Of a DNA stretch of 64,000 nt, positions 43,896 to 52,586 are shown one piece after another. How positions within the stretch are numbered: position 1 is the first letter of the stretch; each line of letters starts with the position of its first letter. The DNA comes from Crocinitomicaceae bacterium (GTDB lineage Bacteria > Bacteroidota > Bacteroidia > Flavobacteriales_D > Crocinitomicaceae). Under the pieces are notes generated by a model. It was not told the DNA's origin. It searched no databases and saw only the letters and a program-made list of their open reading frames with translations. The position numbers were made by a program, and so were the translations under genes. The stretch spans positions 18,832-82,831 of the forward strand of contig JABURP010000119.1 of assembly GCA_014762645.1 (NCBI GenBank), read 5' to 3'.

Positions 43896-45425
43896 ATGTC
43901 TGAAAAAGTAAGGGTTAGATTTGCACCAAGTCCTACGGGGCCATTACATATGGGAGGAGTACGTACTGCTCTTTACAATTACCTTTTTGCCAAAAAGCAC
44001 GGAGGAGATTTCATTTTACGTATTGAGGATACGGATGAAAAGCGTTTTGTAGAAGGCGCTCAGGAATACATCATCAACTCTTTAAAGTGGTGTGGAATTG
44101 AGCCTAATGAAGGTGCTGGTTATGGTGGTGAAAAGGGTCCTTATGTTCAATCCGAACGCCGTGATCTCTATAAACCATTTGCTGAAAAACTTGTTGAAAG
44201 CGGACATGCATATATTGCTTTTGACACTCCAGAAGAACTGGAACAAATGCGTGAACAAGCCAAACAAATGGGATTGCCTAACTGGCAATACAATGGCGTC
44301 ACGCGATCATCAATGAAGAATTCCTTATCACTTTCAAAAGAAGAAGTTGAAAAACGCTTGGCGGCAGGAGAGTCCTATTCGGTACGAATCAAAATGCCGC
44401 GCAATGAGGATATAAAGTTTCAGGATATCATACGTGGATGGGTAACGGTTAACACAAATAACCTTGACGATAAAATTCTTGTTAAACCCAGCGGAATGCC
44501 AACTTACCATTTGGCCAATATTGTTGATGACCATTTGATGGAGATCACACATGTCATACGTGGTGAAGAGTGGCTTCCATCTGCACCTCTCCATGTATTA
44601 CTGTATGATTGTCTTGGCTGGGAACGACCAAAATTTGCTCATCTACCTTTAATATTACGCCCTGATGGCAATGGAAAACTCAGCAAAAGGGATGGAGACC
44701 GTTTAGGATTTCCTGTCTTCCCACTGAACTGGGTTACATCAGAAGGAGAAACATATAGCGGTTATAAAGAAGCCGGTTATTTTCCGCAGGCCTTTGTAAA
44801 CATGTTGAGTTTATTAGGTTGGAATCCTGGAAATAATGAGGAAATCTTTTCATTAGAAGAACTGATTGAAAAATTTTCCCTGGAGCGCGTTGGTAAATCA
44901 GGGGCCCGGTTTGATCCTGACAAGACCAAGTGGTTCAACCAACAATATTTGAGATCTACTTCTGATGAAGAACTTGCACAAATGGCTCAATCACATTTAA
45001 CAGAAGATTTTAATACGACTTATGTGGCGAAAGTTTGCGGACTGATGAAGGAACGTGCTACATTTATTCAGGACATAGTGATTGATGGGGATTATTTCTT
45101 CAATGATGTTCAAGATTATGACGAAAAAACTGTTCGCAAGAAGTGGAAGGATGACACACCACAGATTATGCAGGAATTATTGGTTGAGCTTGAAAAAATT
45201 GAAGATTTCAATCAGCAAAACATTGAAGCTGTTTTTTCTGCCTACCTTGAAAAAAATGAATACGGCTTTGGAAAAGTAGGGCCCGGTTTTCGATTATTGG
45301 TCACCGGAAAAGGAATGGGGCCATCTATGTTTGAAATTTGCGCTACTTTAGGTAAAGACAAAGTAATCAGTCGTATGAAAGAAGGCATTGAGAAAGTAAA
45401 CCAACTAAAGGCTACTGCAGAATGA
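43896..45425 (+). CDS. gltX: Glutamate--tRNA ligase
   Basis: 509 residues from ATG 43896; GTG 43887 would add three residues. Class I synthetase: HMGG (HIGH-type) at 18-21 in PSPTGPLHMGGVRTALYN, and the KMSKS-type loop KLSKR near residue 261. It charges tRNA-Glu in the cytoplasm. A single candidate promoter precedes it, and folB is translationally coupled at its 3' end (ATGA, 45422-45425). Length and domain order are normal. Confidence 0.96.
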   Translation: MSEKVRVRFAPSPTGPLHMGGVRTALYNYLFAKKHGGDFILRIEDTDEKRFVEGAQEYIINSLKWCGIEPNEGAGYGGEKGPYVQSERRDLYKPFAEKLVESGHAYIAFDTPEELEQMREQAKQMGLPNWQYNGVTRSSMKNSLSLSKEEVEKRLAAGESYSVRIKMPRNEDIKFQDIIRGWVTVNTNNLDDKILVKPSGMPTYHLANIVDDHLMEITHVIRGEEWLPSAPLHVLLYDCLGWERPKFAHLPLILRPDGNGKLSKRDGDRLGFPVFPLNWVTSEGETYSGYKEAGYFPQAFVNMLSLLGWNPGNNEEIFSLEELIEKFSLERVGKSGARFDPDKTKWFNQQYLRSTSDEELAQMAQSHLTEDFNTTYVAKVCGLMKERATFIQDIVIDGDYFFNDVQDYDEKTVRKKWKDDTPQIMQELLVELEKIEDFNQQNIEAVFSAYLEKNEYGFGKVGPGFRLLVTGKGMGPSMFEICATLGKDKVISRMKEGIEKVNQLKATAE

Positions 45426-45775
45426 CAAATATTGTAGAAGTTTCCGGAATTGAAGTTTACGCGTACCATGGATGCATGGAAGAAGAAGAGCGCCTGGGAG
45501 GTAAATATCTTGTTGACGTTGAAATTTACACCGATTTTTCAGAGTCTGCTAAAACGGACAAACTGATAGACACGATAGATTATGTGGTGATTCGTAAAAT
45601 AGTTGTGGAGGAAATGAATAAACGTTCAAAACTTATTGAACATGTCGGATACCGAATTCAGCAACGATTTAAAAAAGCTTTTCCGAACCTCATTAAAAGT
45701 CGAATTAAAGTAAGAAAACTTAACCCACCGATTGAAGGTACAGTGAAAGAAGTAGCCATAGTAATTGAAGGTTAA
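45422..45775 (+). CDS. folB: Dihydroneopterin aldolase
   Basis: 117 residues, standard length. Conserved IEVYAYHGCMEEEERLGGKYLVDVEI, the TIDYVVIRKIV segment and the basic KSRIKVRKLNPP region. FolB converts dihydroneopterin to 6-hydroxymethyl-dihydropterin in folate synthesis. It overlaps gltX by 4 bp. With thyA and folA at 32-33 kb, three folate-pathway genes are present in the window, in separate transcription units. Confidence 0.93.
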   Translation: MTNIVEVSGIEVYAYHGCMEEEERLGGKYLVDVEIYTDFSESAKTDKLIDTIDYVVIRKIVVEEMNKRSKLIEHVGYRIQQRFKKAFPNLIKSRIKVRKLNPPIEGTVKEVAIVIEG

Positions 45776-45827
45776 AAAAACAGGCGAAGTCTTGTAATTT
45801 TCTGCCGGTTCTATTGTCTAATTTTTT

Positions 45828-45835
45828 TATCTTTG
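45828..45835 (+). promoter_or_regulatory. -7 promoter box TATCTTTG for tRNA-Cys
   Basis: Exact TAnnTTTG located 18 bp before the tRNA 5' end. Confidence 0.5.
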
Positions 45836-45853
45836 CTACCCTTCCTTTCAAAG

Positions 45854-45924
45854 GGTCCTGTGGCCGAGTGGCTAGGCAGTGGTCTGCAAAACCATCTACA
45901 GCGGTTCGAATCCGCTCGGGACCT
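45854..45924 (+). tRNA. tRNA-Cys (anticodon GCA)
   Basis: A 71-nt cloverleaf: acceptor GGTCCTG pairs with CGGGACC (one T-G), D arm GGCCGAGTGGCTAGGC, anticodon stem GTGGT/ACCAT closing loop CTGCAAA with anticodon GCA, T arm with GGTTCGAATCC. Discriminator base is T. The CCA end is not encoded, as is usual in Bacteroidota. A strong terminator follows directly. Confidence 0.95.
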
Positions 45925-45930
45925 CTACAA

Positions 45931-45971
45931 AAAAGCCCTAACTAGTTAATTTACAACTCGTTGGGGCTTTT
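45931..45971 (+). terminator. Intrinsic terminator after tRNA-Cys
   Basis: A 12 bp stem, AAAAGCCCTAAC with GTTGGGGCTTTT (one T-G wobble), around a 17-base loop, ending in a short T run. It lies 6 bp after the tRNA. Confidence 0.85.
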
Positions 45972-46072
45972 GCATTTAATGGATGTGCAACTATTCGTGC
46001 AATTTATCCTTGGTTGAGTAGTTACTTATCGTAATAAATTCTTAACTTCCAATTATTCAACCATTTAAAACA

Positions 46073-46192
46073 ATGAAATATCACGATAAGAAGAATCAGA
46101 ATAAAAAGAAAACATGGATTACTTGGGTTGCAATAATTTTAGGAATTACTTTTTCCGTTTGGGGCTATTGGTTTCTCAATGGCGGTTTTTAA
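46073..46192 (+). CDS. 39-residue single-span membrane protein
   Basis: A small open reading frame from ATG 46073 to TAA 46192. A strongly basic N-terminus (KYHDKKNQNKKKT) precedes a single hydrophobic helix (WITWVAIILGITFSVWGYWF) and a short LNGGF tail, a typical small membrane protein with N-in topology. Two features support it as real: clean positive-inside charge bias and its place between the tRNA terminator and a lipoprotein gene, 67 bp upstream. No family recognised and no strong ribosome-binding site; homologue search would decide. Confidence 0.5.
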   Translation: MKYHDKKNQNKKKTWITWVAIILGITFSVWGYWFLNGGF

Positions 46193-46259
46193 TTATGTAA
46201 AATCTTTTTTGTTTGATTCAGTGTAAGTTTCATTTTCTATTCATTAAATCTTAAAAATT

Positions 46260-47069
46260 ATGTTAAAAAAATTAATTCCCATTTGTTTATTAGTCATGTT
46301 GATGGTGGCATGTTCAAAAGAAATTATTGAGTCCAAACAAGAATCCGTAGTAGAAGAGACCGCAAATAATGATGGCGCTCCTAATAATCAGGACCTATTA
46401 TTTGAAGAACTTGACAGAGAACTAAAATCTACAATGGAAAACGTTCATGACTCAAGAGGAGTATTTGATGTTGGTTTCCCATTGAACCAATGGGACTTCG
46501 TTGGAAGCACCTACACATTATGCCTTGATGCAGCAAATAGACTGAGCCTAAATAAAGAAGGAGAGGTAAACATTGAGAGTGTTAAAGAATATTTCAATAC
46601 TGTCAATCAGCATTGGTTAACAATTATTCCAGGTCAAGATCAATTCAAAACTGAAAATAATATCAATCAATTTGAATTGGATATTCTCGAAAAATATAAC
46701 GATATTATCGAGGAAGTTAATAACTCTACTGCGCACATATTAATATCCAAAGTTTTTGAACGGTTTGTAATTAGAAACGTTTCGGACGAACAACGCCAGC
46801 AAAGGTTATTAGTTTATATGTCTCTTTATCGCCATACCATTTCCTTCTTTCATACTAATGGCGTTATTGTAAATGGCAATCAGATTTTTAATGATGTTGA
46901 TGGTGTCGGCACTATAAGTCCACAACTAAAAGCAGTGCACGAGTGTATGCATGGCTATGCAGTAGACCACAACTGGGGTAACTTAGAATGGTATGGTTGG
47001 TCTCTAGCGCCTACTGTTTGCATGAGTATTGTGGCCGCAGAATGTATTGCTGAAGTATACAATTTGTAG
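46260..47069 (+). CDS. Lipoprotein with C-terminal HExxH motif, unknown function
   Basis: 269 residues with lipobox LMVACSK (Cys18), so probably lipid-anchored, followed by an acidic low-complexity linker and a mostly helical domain. Near the C-terminus lies HECMH (residues 227-231), an HExxH zinc-metallopeptidase pattern, and glutamates at 261 and 265 that could be the third ligand, as in gluzincins. The motif could also occur by chance. No known family. It sits in a low-density stretch between tRNA-Cys and a decayed transposase, so it may be a transferred gene. Confidence 0.75.
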   Translation: MLKKLIPICLLVMLMVACSKEIIESKQESVVEETANNDGAPNNQDLLFEELDRELKSTMENVHDSRGVFDVGFPLNQWDFVGSTYTLCLDAANRLSLNKEGEVNIESVKEYFNTVNQHWLTIIPGQDQFKTENNINQFELDILEKYNDIIEEVNNSTAHILISKVFERFVIRNVSDEQRQQRLLVYMSLYRHTISFFHTNGVIVNGNQIFNDVDGVGTISPQLKAVHECMHGYAVDHNWGNLEWYGWSLAPTVCMSIVAAECIAEVYNL

Positions 47070-47118
47070 TCTGCTACATAATAATGATAAGACGACACTT
47101 TCCTTATAAATCTTCTGA

Positions 47119-47302
47119 GTGCAGCCTCGCGACAAAGCAACAGTTGAAGGAGCGGTAAAGATTCTGTACACTAGTATTCACAGCGTGCTGAGAGATTTTT
47201 TTTGACCTTTAATCACTTAACGAGGCTATATGGAAAGAGCTTCAAAAGCATAACAGGTTGAACCGGAAAAACTTACATTACCGCAAACCCACTACGAAAT
47301 AA
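47119..47302 (+). pseudogene. Decayed fragment of an IS21-type IstA transposase
   Basis: From 47119 the frame reads VQPRDKATVEGAVKILYTSI then HSVLRDFF and ends in a T8 run at 47196-47203. After a one-base frameshift there, the sequence continues FFDL, a TAA stop, then SLNEAIWKELQKHN (to 47302). Joined, it matches the C-terminal region of IS21-family IstA transposases (DKAxVEGAVK ... FFSLEELNEAIWEELEKHN) from memory. One frameshift, one nonsense codon and loss of both ends show it is inactive. The rest of the 477 bp gap 47070-47546 has no gene I can support. Confidence 0.55.
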
Positions 47303-47546
47303 AACAACAGGTCATTGTAAGAGTTATACAGAAGTACCATCTTTTGCTCGGCCAGGATAAACACTACTAAAGTGTTCCATTACCTGTACATAGGTAAAAA
47401 GGTTTAGCTGCTCTATAGTTCGAAGACAGTAGAAATCTGTCATATTTTCTCTATAATTAGTCCGGGCACCACTGAACCATAAAAACAAGCCCTCTAGCTT
47501 AATTAGCTCTTTCTCCGTATATTTACATCCCAGGGAACCCTGCAAA

Positions 47547-49682
47547 ATGAAACTTGGTCTGGTTAGAACAAAATTACTTTTAGGCATAAACGTATTGTGC
47601 TTTCTTTTATGTGTGGGTTATTCATCTCCCTCGCGGGCTTCCCTAGATGTTGATTCATTGCGTATTGCGTATGACTATTCTGAAGATCCCTATGAGCGGA
47701 TTCTGATTCAAATTGACATTGCTGATTATTACTACGAAAGGCGTTCTATCGACACCGCTATTTTCGAATATCGTAAAGCCGTTGGAATCATACCAAATGA
47801 CAGTCTGGCCTTAAAGGCCAGCACCCTGGACAAATTGGCCAAGGCGTATCGAAAAATTGAGGATGTAGACAACATGATTGCTACTCACAAGGTCTCCTTA
47901 AACCTTTACGAACAGCTGGGGAATAATGAAAAAATAGGCCGGGCATTGGCCATAGTGGGTAGGGATTATTATTCCCAAGCCAAATACGATACCGCTATGA
48001 CCTACTACATGGATGCTAAAGAGGTCTACGAGCGCAACAACATTAAAAACGAAGATTACGGTTTTCTCCTTCACTTTATCGGTTCTGTATTTAAGCGCCA
48101 GAATGATGACGAAATGGCGTGTAAATACTATCGTGAAGAAATTGAGTTTGGTCGTGAAAATAACTTTCCGATTATTGAGGCGGAAGGCCTTTACCTCTCC
48201 AGTATTTGTGAAGAGCCACGGCAAGCACTAAACAACTATTTGTATTGTCTGAAGATTTATGAAGAATCGGGTCACGACAGGATGATCCCTCTAATGTATT
48301 CCCTCATCTCGAGTGCCTATGGTAATATGGATATGGTCGACAGTTCTCTGTACTATCAGGAAAAGGGGGTTGAGTTATATCGAAAGAACGGGGAAATCAG
48401 TCATCTTGCTGCGTCATTGAGTCACATTAGTGATATTCTAATTGATTTAAAAAGGTATACAGAAGCCGAAAAATACCTGAAAGAAGCTGAAAAGATCATT
48501 CAAAAAACAGGAATTAAAAAACATATTCGGTATAAAGATCTTTACCAATCTTACTTCTACCTGCACTACAACCAGGGGCATTTCGAAGAAGCTGTCGAAT
48601 ACCAGTCTTTATGGTACGCGTACAGGGACTCTTCACGCGCTCAGGAGCATCAGGATGCTATTTTGGAGATGGAAAAGGTGTACAATGACGAAAAGCAAAA
48701 AATTGAGTTAGCCCTGAAGGATCAGGAAATGGAAATACAGGCTATCGAAGCAGAAAAACTGCGTAAGGAAAAAGAATCCGCAACACTGATCAAATATTTG
48801 AGCCTAAGCGGAACTGTACTTGTACTTATCCTGGGAGTGTTTGTTTACCTTAAGTACCGTGAGTCGCAAAAGCAAAAGATCATGATCACGGCACAGAAGC
48901 GTGAAATGCAATTTCAAAAAGAACTCGTAGAAGAAAAAAATCGTGATATTACAGATTCCATTATTTATGCCAGCTCCATACAAAAGGCCATCATTACTTC
49001 CGAAGCATATATTTCAAATATGTTTAAGGAGTTTTTTGTTTTTTATAAACCACGAGATATTGTTTCAGGAGATTTTTACTGGGCATACGAAACCTCAAGC
49101 AGTAAAAAACTTATTGCCGTAGGTGATTGCACCGGCCATGGTGTTCCAGGTGCCATGATGAGTATGTTGGGGACTGCATTTCTTAATGAAATAGTTATAG
49201 AGGGCAAAATTGAAGAACCCAAAGCCATTTTAAACAAATTACGTGATCAGATTAAAAAAGCTTTGAAAGATGAAGGAAGAAAGGATGGGATGGATATCTC
49301 TATTTGTGCAATAGATAAAAACAAGCTGATATTTTCCGGCGCCAACCTTCCATTGTATATTCTTCGCAATGGTGAATTGATAGAAATTAAAGGAAATAAG
49401 CAGCCCGTTGGTTATGTCCCAACAGCAGAAGTTCCTTTTGATCAGGCTGAAATTGACCTACTAGATAACGATCAGATCTATTTGTTTTCTGACGGTTATG
49501 CTGACCAGTTTGGGGGGGATAAAGGGAAGAAATATAAGTACAAAACTTTTCGGGAAAAGATACAGTCTTTGGGCTCACTTTCGTTGAAGGAGCAACGGCA
49601 ACTGATAATTGATGAATTTGAATCCTGGAAAGGGGACCTTGAACAATTAGATGACGTTTGTGTTTTGAGTGTAAGGGTTTGA
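47547..49682 (+). CDS. TPR-repeat / SpoIIE-type membrane phosphatase
   Basis: 711 residues. Signal-like N-terminus to about residue 32; TPR helices ~45-370 (for example ALAIVGRDYYSQAKYDTAMTYYMDAKEVY), presumably periplasmic; coiled coil ~375-412; transmembrane helix ~415-437; second coiled coil ~440-470; cytoplasmic PP2C/SpoIIE domain ~485-711 with SGDFYWAY, DCTGHGVPGAMM, DGMDIS and SDGYADQFGG. The phosphatase domain closely resembles that of the HAMP enzyme at 25569, yet the sensor half is different. Likely substrate is a phosphorylated STAS protein (family knowledge). A near-consensus -7 box TATATTTA lies near 47517. Confidence 0.9.
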   Translation: MKLGLVRTKLLLGINVLCFLLCVGYSSPSRASLDVDSLRIAYDYSEDPYERILIQIDIADYYYERRSIDTAIFEYRKAVGIIPNDSLALKASTLDKLAKAYRKIEDVDNMIATHKVSLNLYEQLGNNEKIGRALAIVGRDYYSQAKYDTAMTYYMDAKEVYERNNIKNEDYGFLLHFIGSVFKRQNDDEMACKYYREEIEFGRENNFPIIEAEGLYLSSICEEPRQALNNYLYCLKIYEESGHDRMIPLMYSLISSAYGNMDMVDSSLYYQEKGVELYRKNGEISHLAASLSHISDILIDLKRYTEAEKYLKEAEKIIQKTGIKKHIRYKDLYQSYFYLHYNQGHFEEAVEYQSLWYAYRDSSRAQEHQDAILEMEKVYNDEKQKIELALKDQEMEIQAIEAEKLRKEKESATLIKYLSLSGTVLVLILGVFVYLKYRESQKQKIMITAQKREMQFQKELVEEKNRDITDSIIYASSIQKAIITSEAYISNMFKEFFVFYKPRDIVSGDFYWAYETSSSKKLIAVGDCTGHGVPGAMMSMLGTAFLNEIVIEGKIEEPKAILNKLRDQIKKALKDEGRKDGMDISICAIDKNKLIFSGANLPLYILRNGELIEIKGNKQPVGYVPTAEVPFDQAEIDLLDNDQIYLFSDGYADQFGGDKGKKYKYKTFREKIQSLGSLSLKEQRQLIIDEFESWKGDLEQLDDVCVLSVRV

Positions 49683-49746
49683 TAATTAGGGTCTATTCTG
49701 GCACTTCAGTAGAATTTCGTAACTTAGCGAGACACAGCACACATCC

Positions 49747-50247
49747 ATGAAGTTTTACATTCTTTGTTCGTTAATCTTGAGTTGTGCATTTTCTTTTGCA
49801 CAAGATAAAACTACCATAAGTTATCGCGAGTGGCAAGACCTTCCTCAAGATACCTACGTTCGAATTATGACTACAGCAGATTCGCTTTTAAAGGAGTACC
49901 ACTATCAGGCCTTTAATGTTGAGATGCAAGACGGAAACTGCTGCTTAAAGGGCTTACTCATGATCAAAGAGTTATACAATCGAGCGCTTATTGAGCAACC
50001 TGAAGATGAGGATGCCAAAAACAAGATCACGGAGATTGACAACCTAATTAAAGATGAGGAGCTTCTACAAGAAGAAAAACACTTTGAGAAAGTTCTCGAA
50101 CGTGGTGATTATTACTTTAATCGGGGTTATTATGAAAAGGCCTTGCGGTTTTACAAACGAGCACAAGAGCTAAGTCCATCCTCCAGAGAGATTAATAAGA
50201 AAATTAAGAAGTCTAAAAAATTAAAGAAAAAATACTCTAAAACTTAA
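49747..50247 (+). CDS. Small secreted TPR-like protein
   Basis: 166 residues with a signal peptide (MKFYILCSLILSCAFSFAQ) and two or more TPR-like helix pairs; the last is clear (GDYYFNRGYYEKALRFYKRAQELSPSS). The C-terminus is a lysine-rich tail. It follows the TPR-SpoIIE gene by 64 bp in the same direction and could supply a partner for its periplasmic TPRs (inference). Its stop overlaps that of the minus-strand gene (TTAA, 50244-50247). Confidence 0.8.
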   Translation: MKFYILCSLILSCAFSFAQDKTTISYREWQDLPQDTYVRIMTTADSLLKEYHYQAFNVEMQDGNCCLKGLLMIKELYNRALIEQPEDEDAKNKITEIDNLIKDEELLQEEKHFEKVLERGDYYFNRGYYEKALRFYKRAQELSPSSREINKKIKKSKKLKKKYSKT

Positions 50248-51392
50248 GCCCTGGCAAAAAAGGCTTCAATTCCCTTCCCGTTGAAATAATCATTTGCCCA
50301 CAGCTTTATTTCTTGCTCTGAATAAGGCAATACATCTTTATCTATTAAAAACCTTACCGCCTTCAATTCCCGAAGTGAAATTCTTCCGTCAATCATAATT
50401 CCGAAGATGTACAATTTTTGAATACCCTCTCTGGTTTTCTCGTTCAGGCTTGGAATTTCTTCGAGGAAGTTAGGATTGTAGTTAGGTTCTTCTCTAATTT
50501 CAATATCAAATTTATTTAGCAAGGTGATGCTTAGTAAGAAGTGGTTATAGTGAAAAGATCTTTTCGATTCAGAAATTAATTGAAGTGCATCATAAAGGTG
50601 TTTCCGAAATTCAGGGTTATCTTTTTGTTCTTCCCAGAGGAGATCTGCGCAGCGTTTTATCAATGGAGGGGCCATTACCCTTATTCGTGCTTCATTCATT
50701 ACTTTACGCGCTCCCCAGACATTCCAAAAGGCATAAACAGGTATACCAAGCATATCAAGTACCAACCGGAGCGCAAAACGACCTAAAGCTCGTTTCATTA
50801 CCATTCTGAAGAACATATTACTGGCTGTCGCTTTAAGTCGTAATAAAAACTGGAAAAGAACAACCCCAATTTTGTTTAGGCCTTCATAAGGATTGATTCC
50901 TATCTTCTTTAGTTCTTTGTGTTTTCTTTCAAGCCCTACAGCAATAAGCGCCTGTAAATTATGATCGTAATTTTCATCTGTTGGATTTGGATGCCCACAT
51001 ACCTGTGCAATTCCGGAAACCGCTTTGATGTTAATGTAGGTGAGATACCAAATCTCTATCATAACCAACACAATACTGTACGCTATAAATTCAATTTCCA
51101 AATCAACTGTGCCATTATAAATTGGATTTGACGGCAATAGAATGGTTCTTGTGGGAAAAAGAGTTTGACCAAACCAATGATAAGGCATATATAACACGAT
51201 CACCCCAAGAGCACCGGCGATTGCGGCTTTAATAAATGTTCTGGTACGGATTTCTTTAAGGGTTTGAACCTCCTCCTGATTTAAAATAAAGAGTTCATGA
51301 TCATCTTGAAAATCATTAATTTTCTTGATCTCACGTTCAGCAAGTTTTGCCCAAAAGCCTTTTTTCTTATCCTTTTTCTTCTTTTTGGTCAT
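50244..51392 (-). CDS. Polytopic membrane-associated protein, unknown function (possibly LBF_2804 family)
   Basis: 382 residues from ATG 51392. A lysine-rich N-terminus (MTKKKKKDKKKGF) leads to two clear transmembrane helices (~54-74 and ~105-125), a central region with further hydrophobic segments (~175-230), and a soluble helical C-terminus. The final ~50 residues (DGRISLRELKAVRFLIDKD) look like a TerB- or EF-hand-type helical unit. I vaguely recognise it as the LBF_2804 family but cannot confirm that. Single gene with a TATATTTG box upstream. Confidence 0.65.
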   Translation of the reverse strand: MTKKKKKDKKKGFWAKLAEREIKKINDFQDDHELFILNQEEVQTLKEIRTRTFIKAAIAGALGVIVLYMPYHWFGQTLFPTRTILLPSNPIYNGTVDLEIEFIAYSIVLVMIEIWYLTYINIKAVSGIAQVCGHPNPTDENYDHNLQALIAVGLERKHKELKKIGINPYEGLNKIGVVLFQFLLRLKATASNMFFRMVMKRALGRFALRLVLDMLGIPVYAFWNVWGARKVMNEARIRVMAPPLIKRCADLLWEEQKDNPEFRKHLYDALQLISESKRSFHYNHFLLSITLLNKFDIEIREEPNYNPNFLEEIPSLNEKTREGIQKLYIFGIMIDGRISLRELKAVRFLIDKDVLPYSEQEIKLWANDYFNGKGIEAFFARA

Positions 51393-51417
51393 TCCCAAAA
51401 GGTAAGTGTAGTGACCG

Positions 51418-51425
51418 CAAATATA
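51418..51425 (-). promoter_or_regulatory. -7 promoter box TATATTTG (minus strand)
   Basis: Exact TAnnTTTG 25 bp before ATG 51392. Confidence 0.45.
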
Positions 51426-51452
51426 CCTAATATGGGCTTTACCTGCTTAATC

Positions 51453-52565
51453 TCAAGACTGAACAATTTCTTCTATTTGAGCTAGTTCGTTCTCATGTGA
51501 AAAACTACTAACTGCAATCTCCTTTGCTCTGGAGGCTTTTTCATCTGCTGTTTTAGGATCAGTGAGAATATGTTTCAATGCTTCTTTTAAAGAGCTGTCG
51601 TCCATCCAGTTAAAGTAATATCCATTCTTAGCGTTATCCAGTAATTCTTTTGTTCCTGCCGCATTGGTTCCGACAATTTTATTGCCCGATAACATGGCCT
51701 CAATGGTGACCATACCATACGTTTCATTCTTAGACGCCATGACGAAGATATCGATAGCTTTATAAAAATAACCCACCTCTTTCATGAAAGGAAACAGCTT
51801 AATAGTTCCGGGTGATTTTAAATCTTGAATTTCTTTGACGATCTCTTCATAATATTCCTCCCACTCCCCTTCGGTTTTATTTCCAACCATCAACATCTTC
51901 AGGCATTTAAATTCATCTTGAAGATCTTTTACCACATCCATTACAAACCGCTGTGATTTCGCATAATCTATTCTTCCAATCATTCCTACCACTATATCTT
52001 TATCCTCCAGATCAAAATAAGATCTGGCTTCTTCCTTTGATGGTAATTCATCTAGAAACTTCTGAACTTCGAGGCCCTGCGGCACAACATGAATTCGTTC
52101 TTTCGGAAAGTGAGTTTTATTCAGCACCTGTTCTGCCAAATAATTCAGGGGAGCAATCCAAAAATCAATACGTTTAAATCGTATGGTATGCCACCATTCT
52201 TTTTTATTTACCCCCAACTGCATAGATTGTTGAAATAAGACTTTCAACGACTTCAACCAAATCCATTTAACCAGGAAAATAAGTGATAAATCTCTCTTGT
52301 CCGCAAACCAAACCAAATCCGTTTTTTCATTTTGTAACAACTTCTTGACCCGGAATGCATTCCTAAGATCAAAACTCTTTTTGTTCCTCTGAACGGTTTG
52401 TATTCTAACTATGCCATTATTTGATGCTTCAAGAAAAAGCTGCGTGTCTTTCACACAATACAAGACTATATCATGTCCTCTATTTGTCATCCATTGCGCA
52501 CGCTTCAACACATTCATTTCTAATCCTCCCCAGCTAAGCGAGCTACAATAAAAAGCAATCCTCAT
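51453..52565 (-). CDS. Glycosyltransferase family 4 protein
   Basis: 370 residues of GT-B fold. N-terminal Rossmann domain with SLSWGGLEMNVL and a C-terminal GT4 domain with VGMIGRIDYAKSQ, the donor-binding SKNETYGMVTIEAM (the E-x7-E motif), and NGYYF. It transfers an activated sugar to an unknown acceptor, probably in cell-envelope glycan or lipid glycosylation. Last gene of the operon lemA - M48 peptidase - this gene, 21 bp after the peptidase. Confidence 0.9.
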   Translation of the reverse strand: MRIAFYCSSLSWGGLEMNVLKRAQWMTNRGHDIVLYCVKDTQLFLEASNNGIVRIQTVQRNKKSFDLRNAFRVKKLLQNEKTDLVWFADKRDLSLIFLVKWIWLKSLKVLFQQSMQLGVNKKEWWHTIRFKRIDFWIAPLNYLAEQVLNKTHFPKERIHVVPQGLEVQKFLDELPSKEEARSYFDLEDKDIVVGMIGRIDYAKSQRFVMDVVKDLQDEFKCLKMLMVGNKTEGEWEEYYEEIVKEIQDLKSPGTIKLFPFMKEVGYFYKAIDIFVMASKNETYGMVTIEAMLSGNKIVGTNAAGTKELLDNAKNGYYFNWMDDSSLKEALKHILTDPKTADEKASRAKEIAVSSFSHENELAQIEEIVQS

Positions 52566-52586
52566 CTTATTTGTGATTGACCTGGG

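Noticed and set aside
45925..47546. Genomic island inserted at tRNA-Cys
   Set aside because: No integrase and no repeat of the tRNA 3' end was found downstream; only the decayed IstA fragment points to mobility.
47324..47587. Minus-strand open frame of 87 codons
   Set aside because: It covers the start of the well-supported TPR-SpoIIE gene, has no recognisable motif, and its composition is not convincing. It could be real only if homologues exist.
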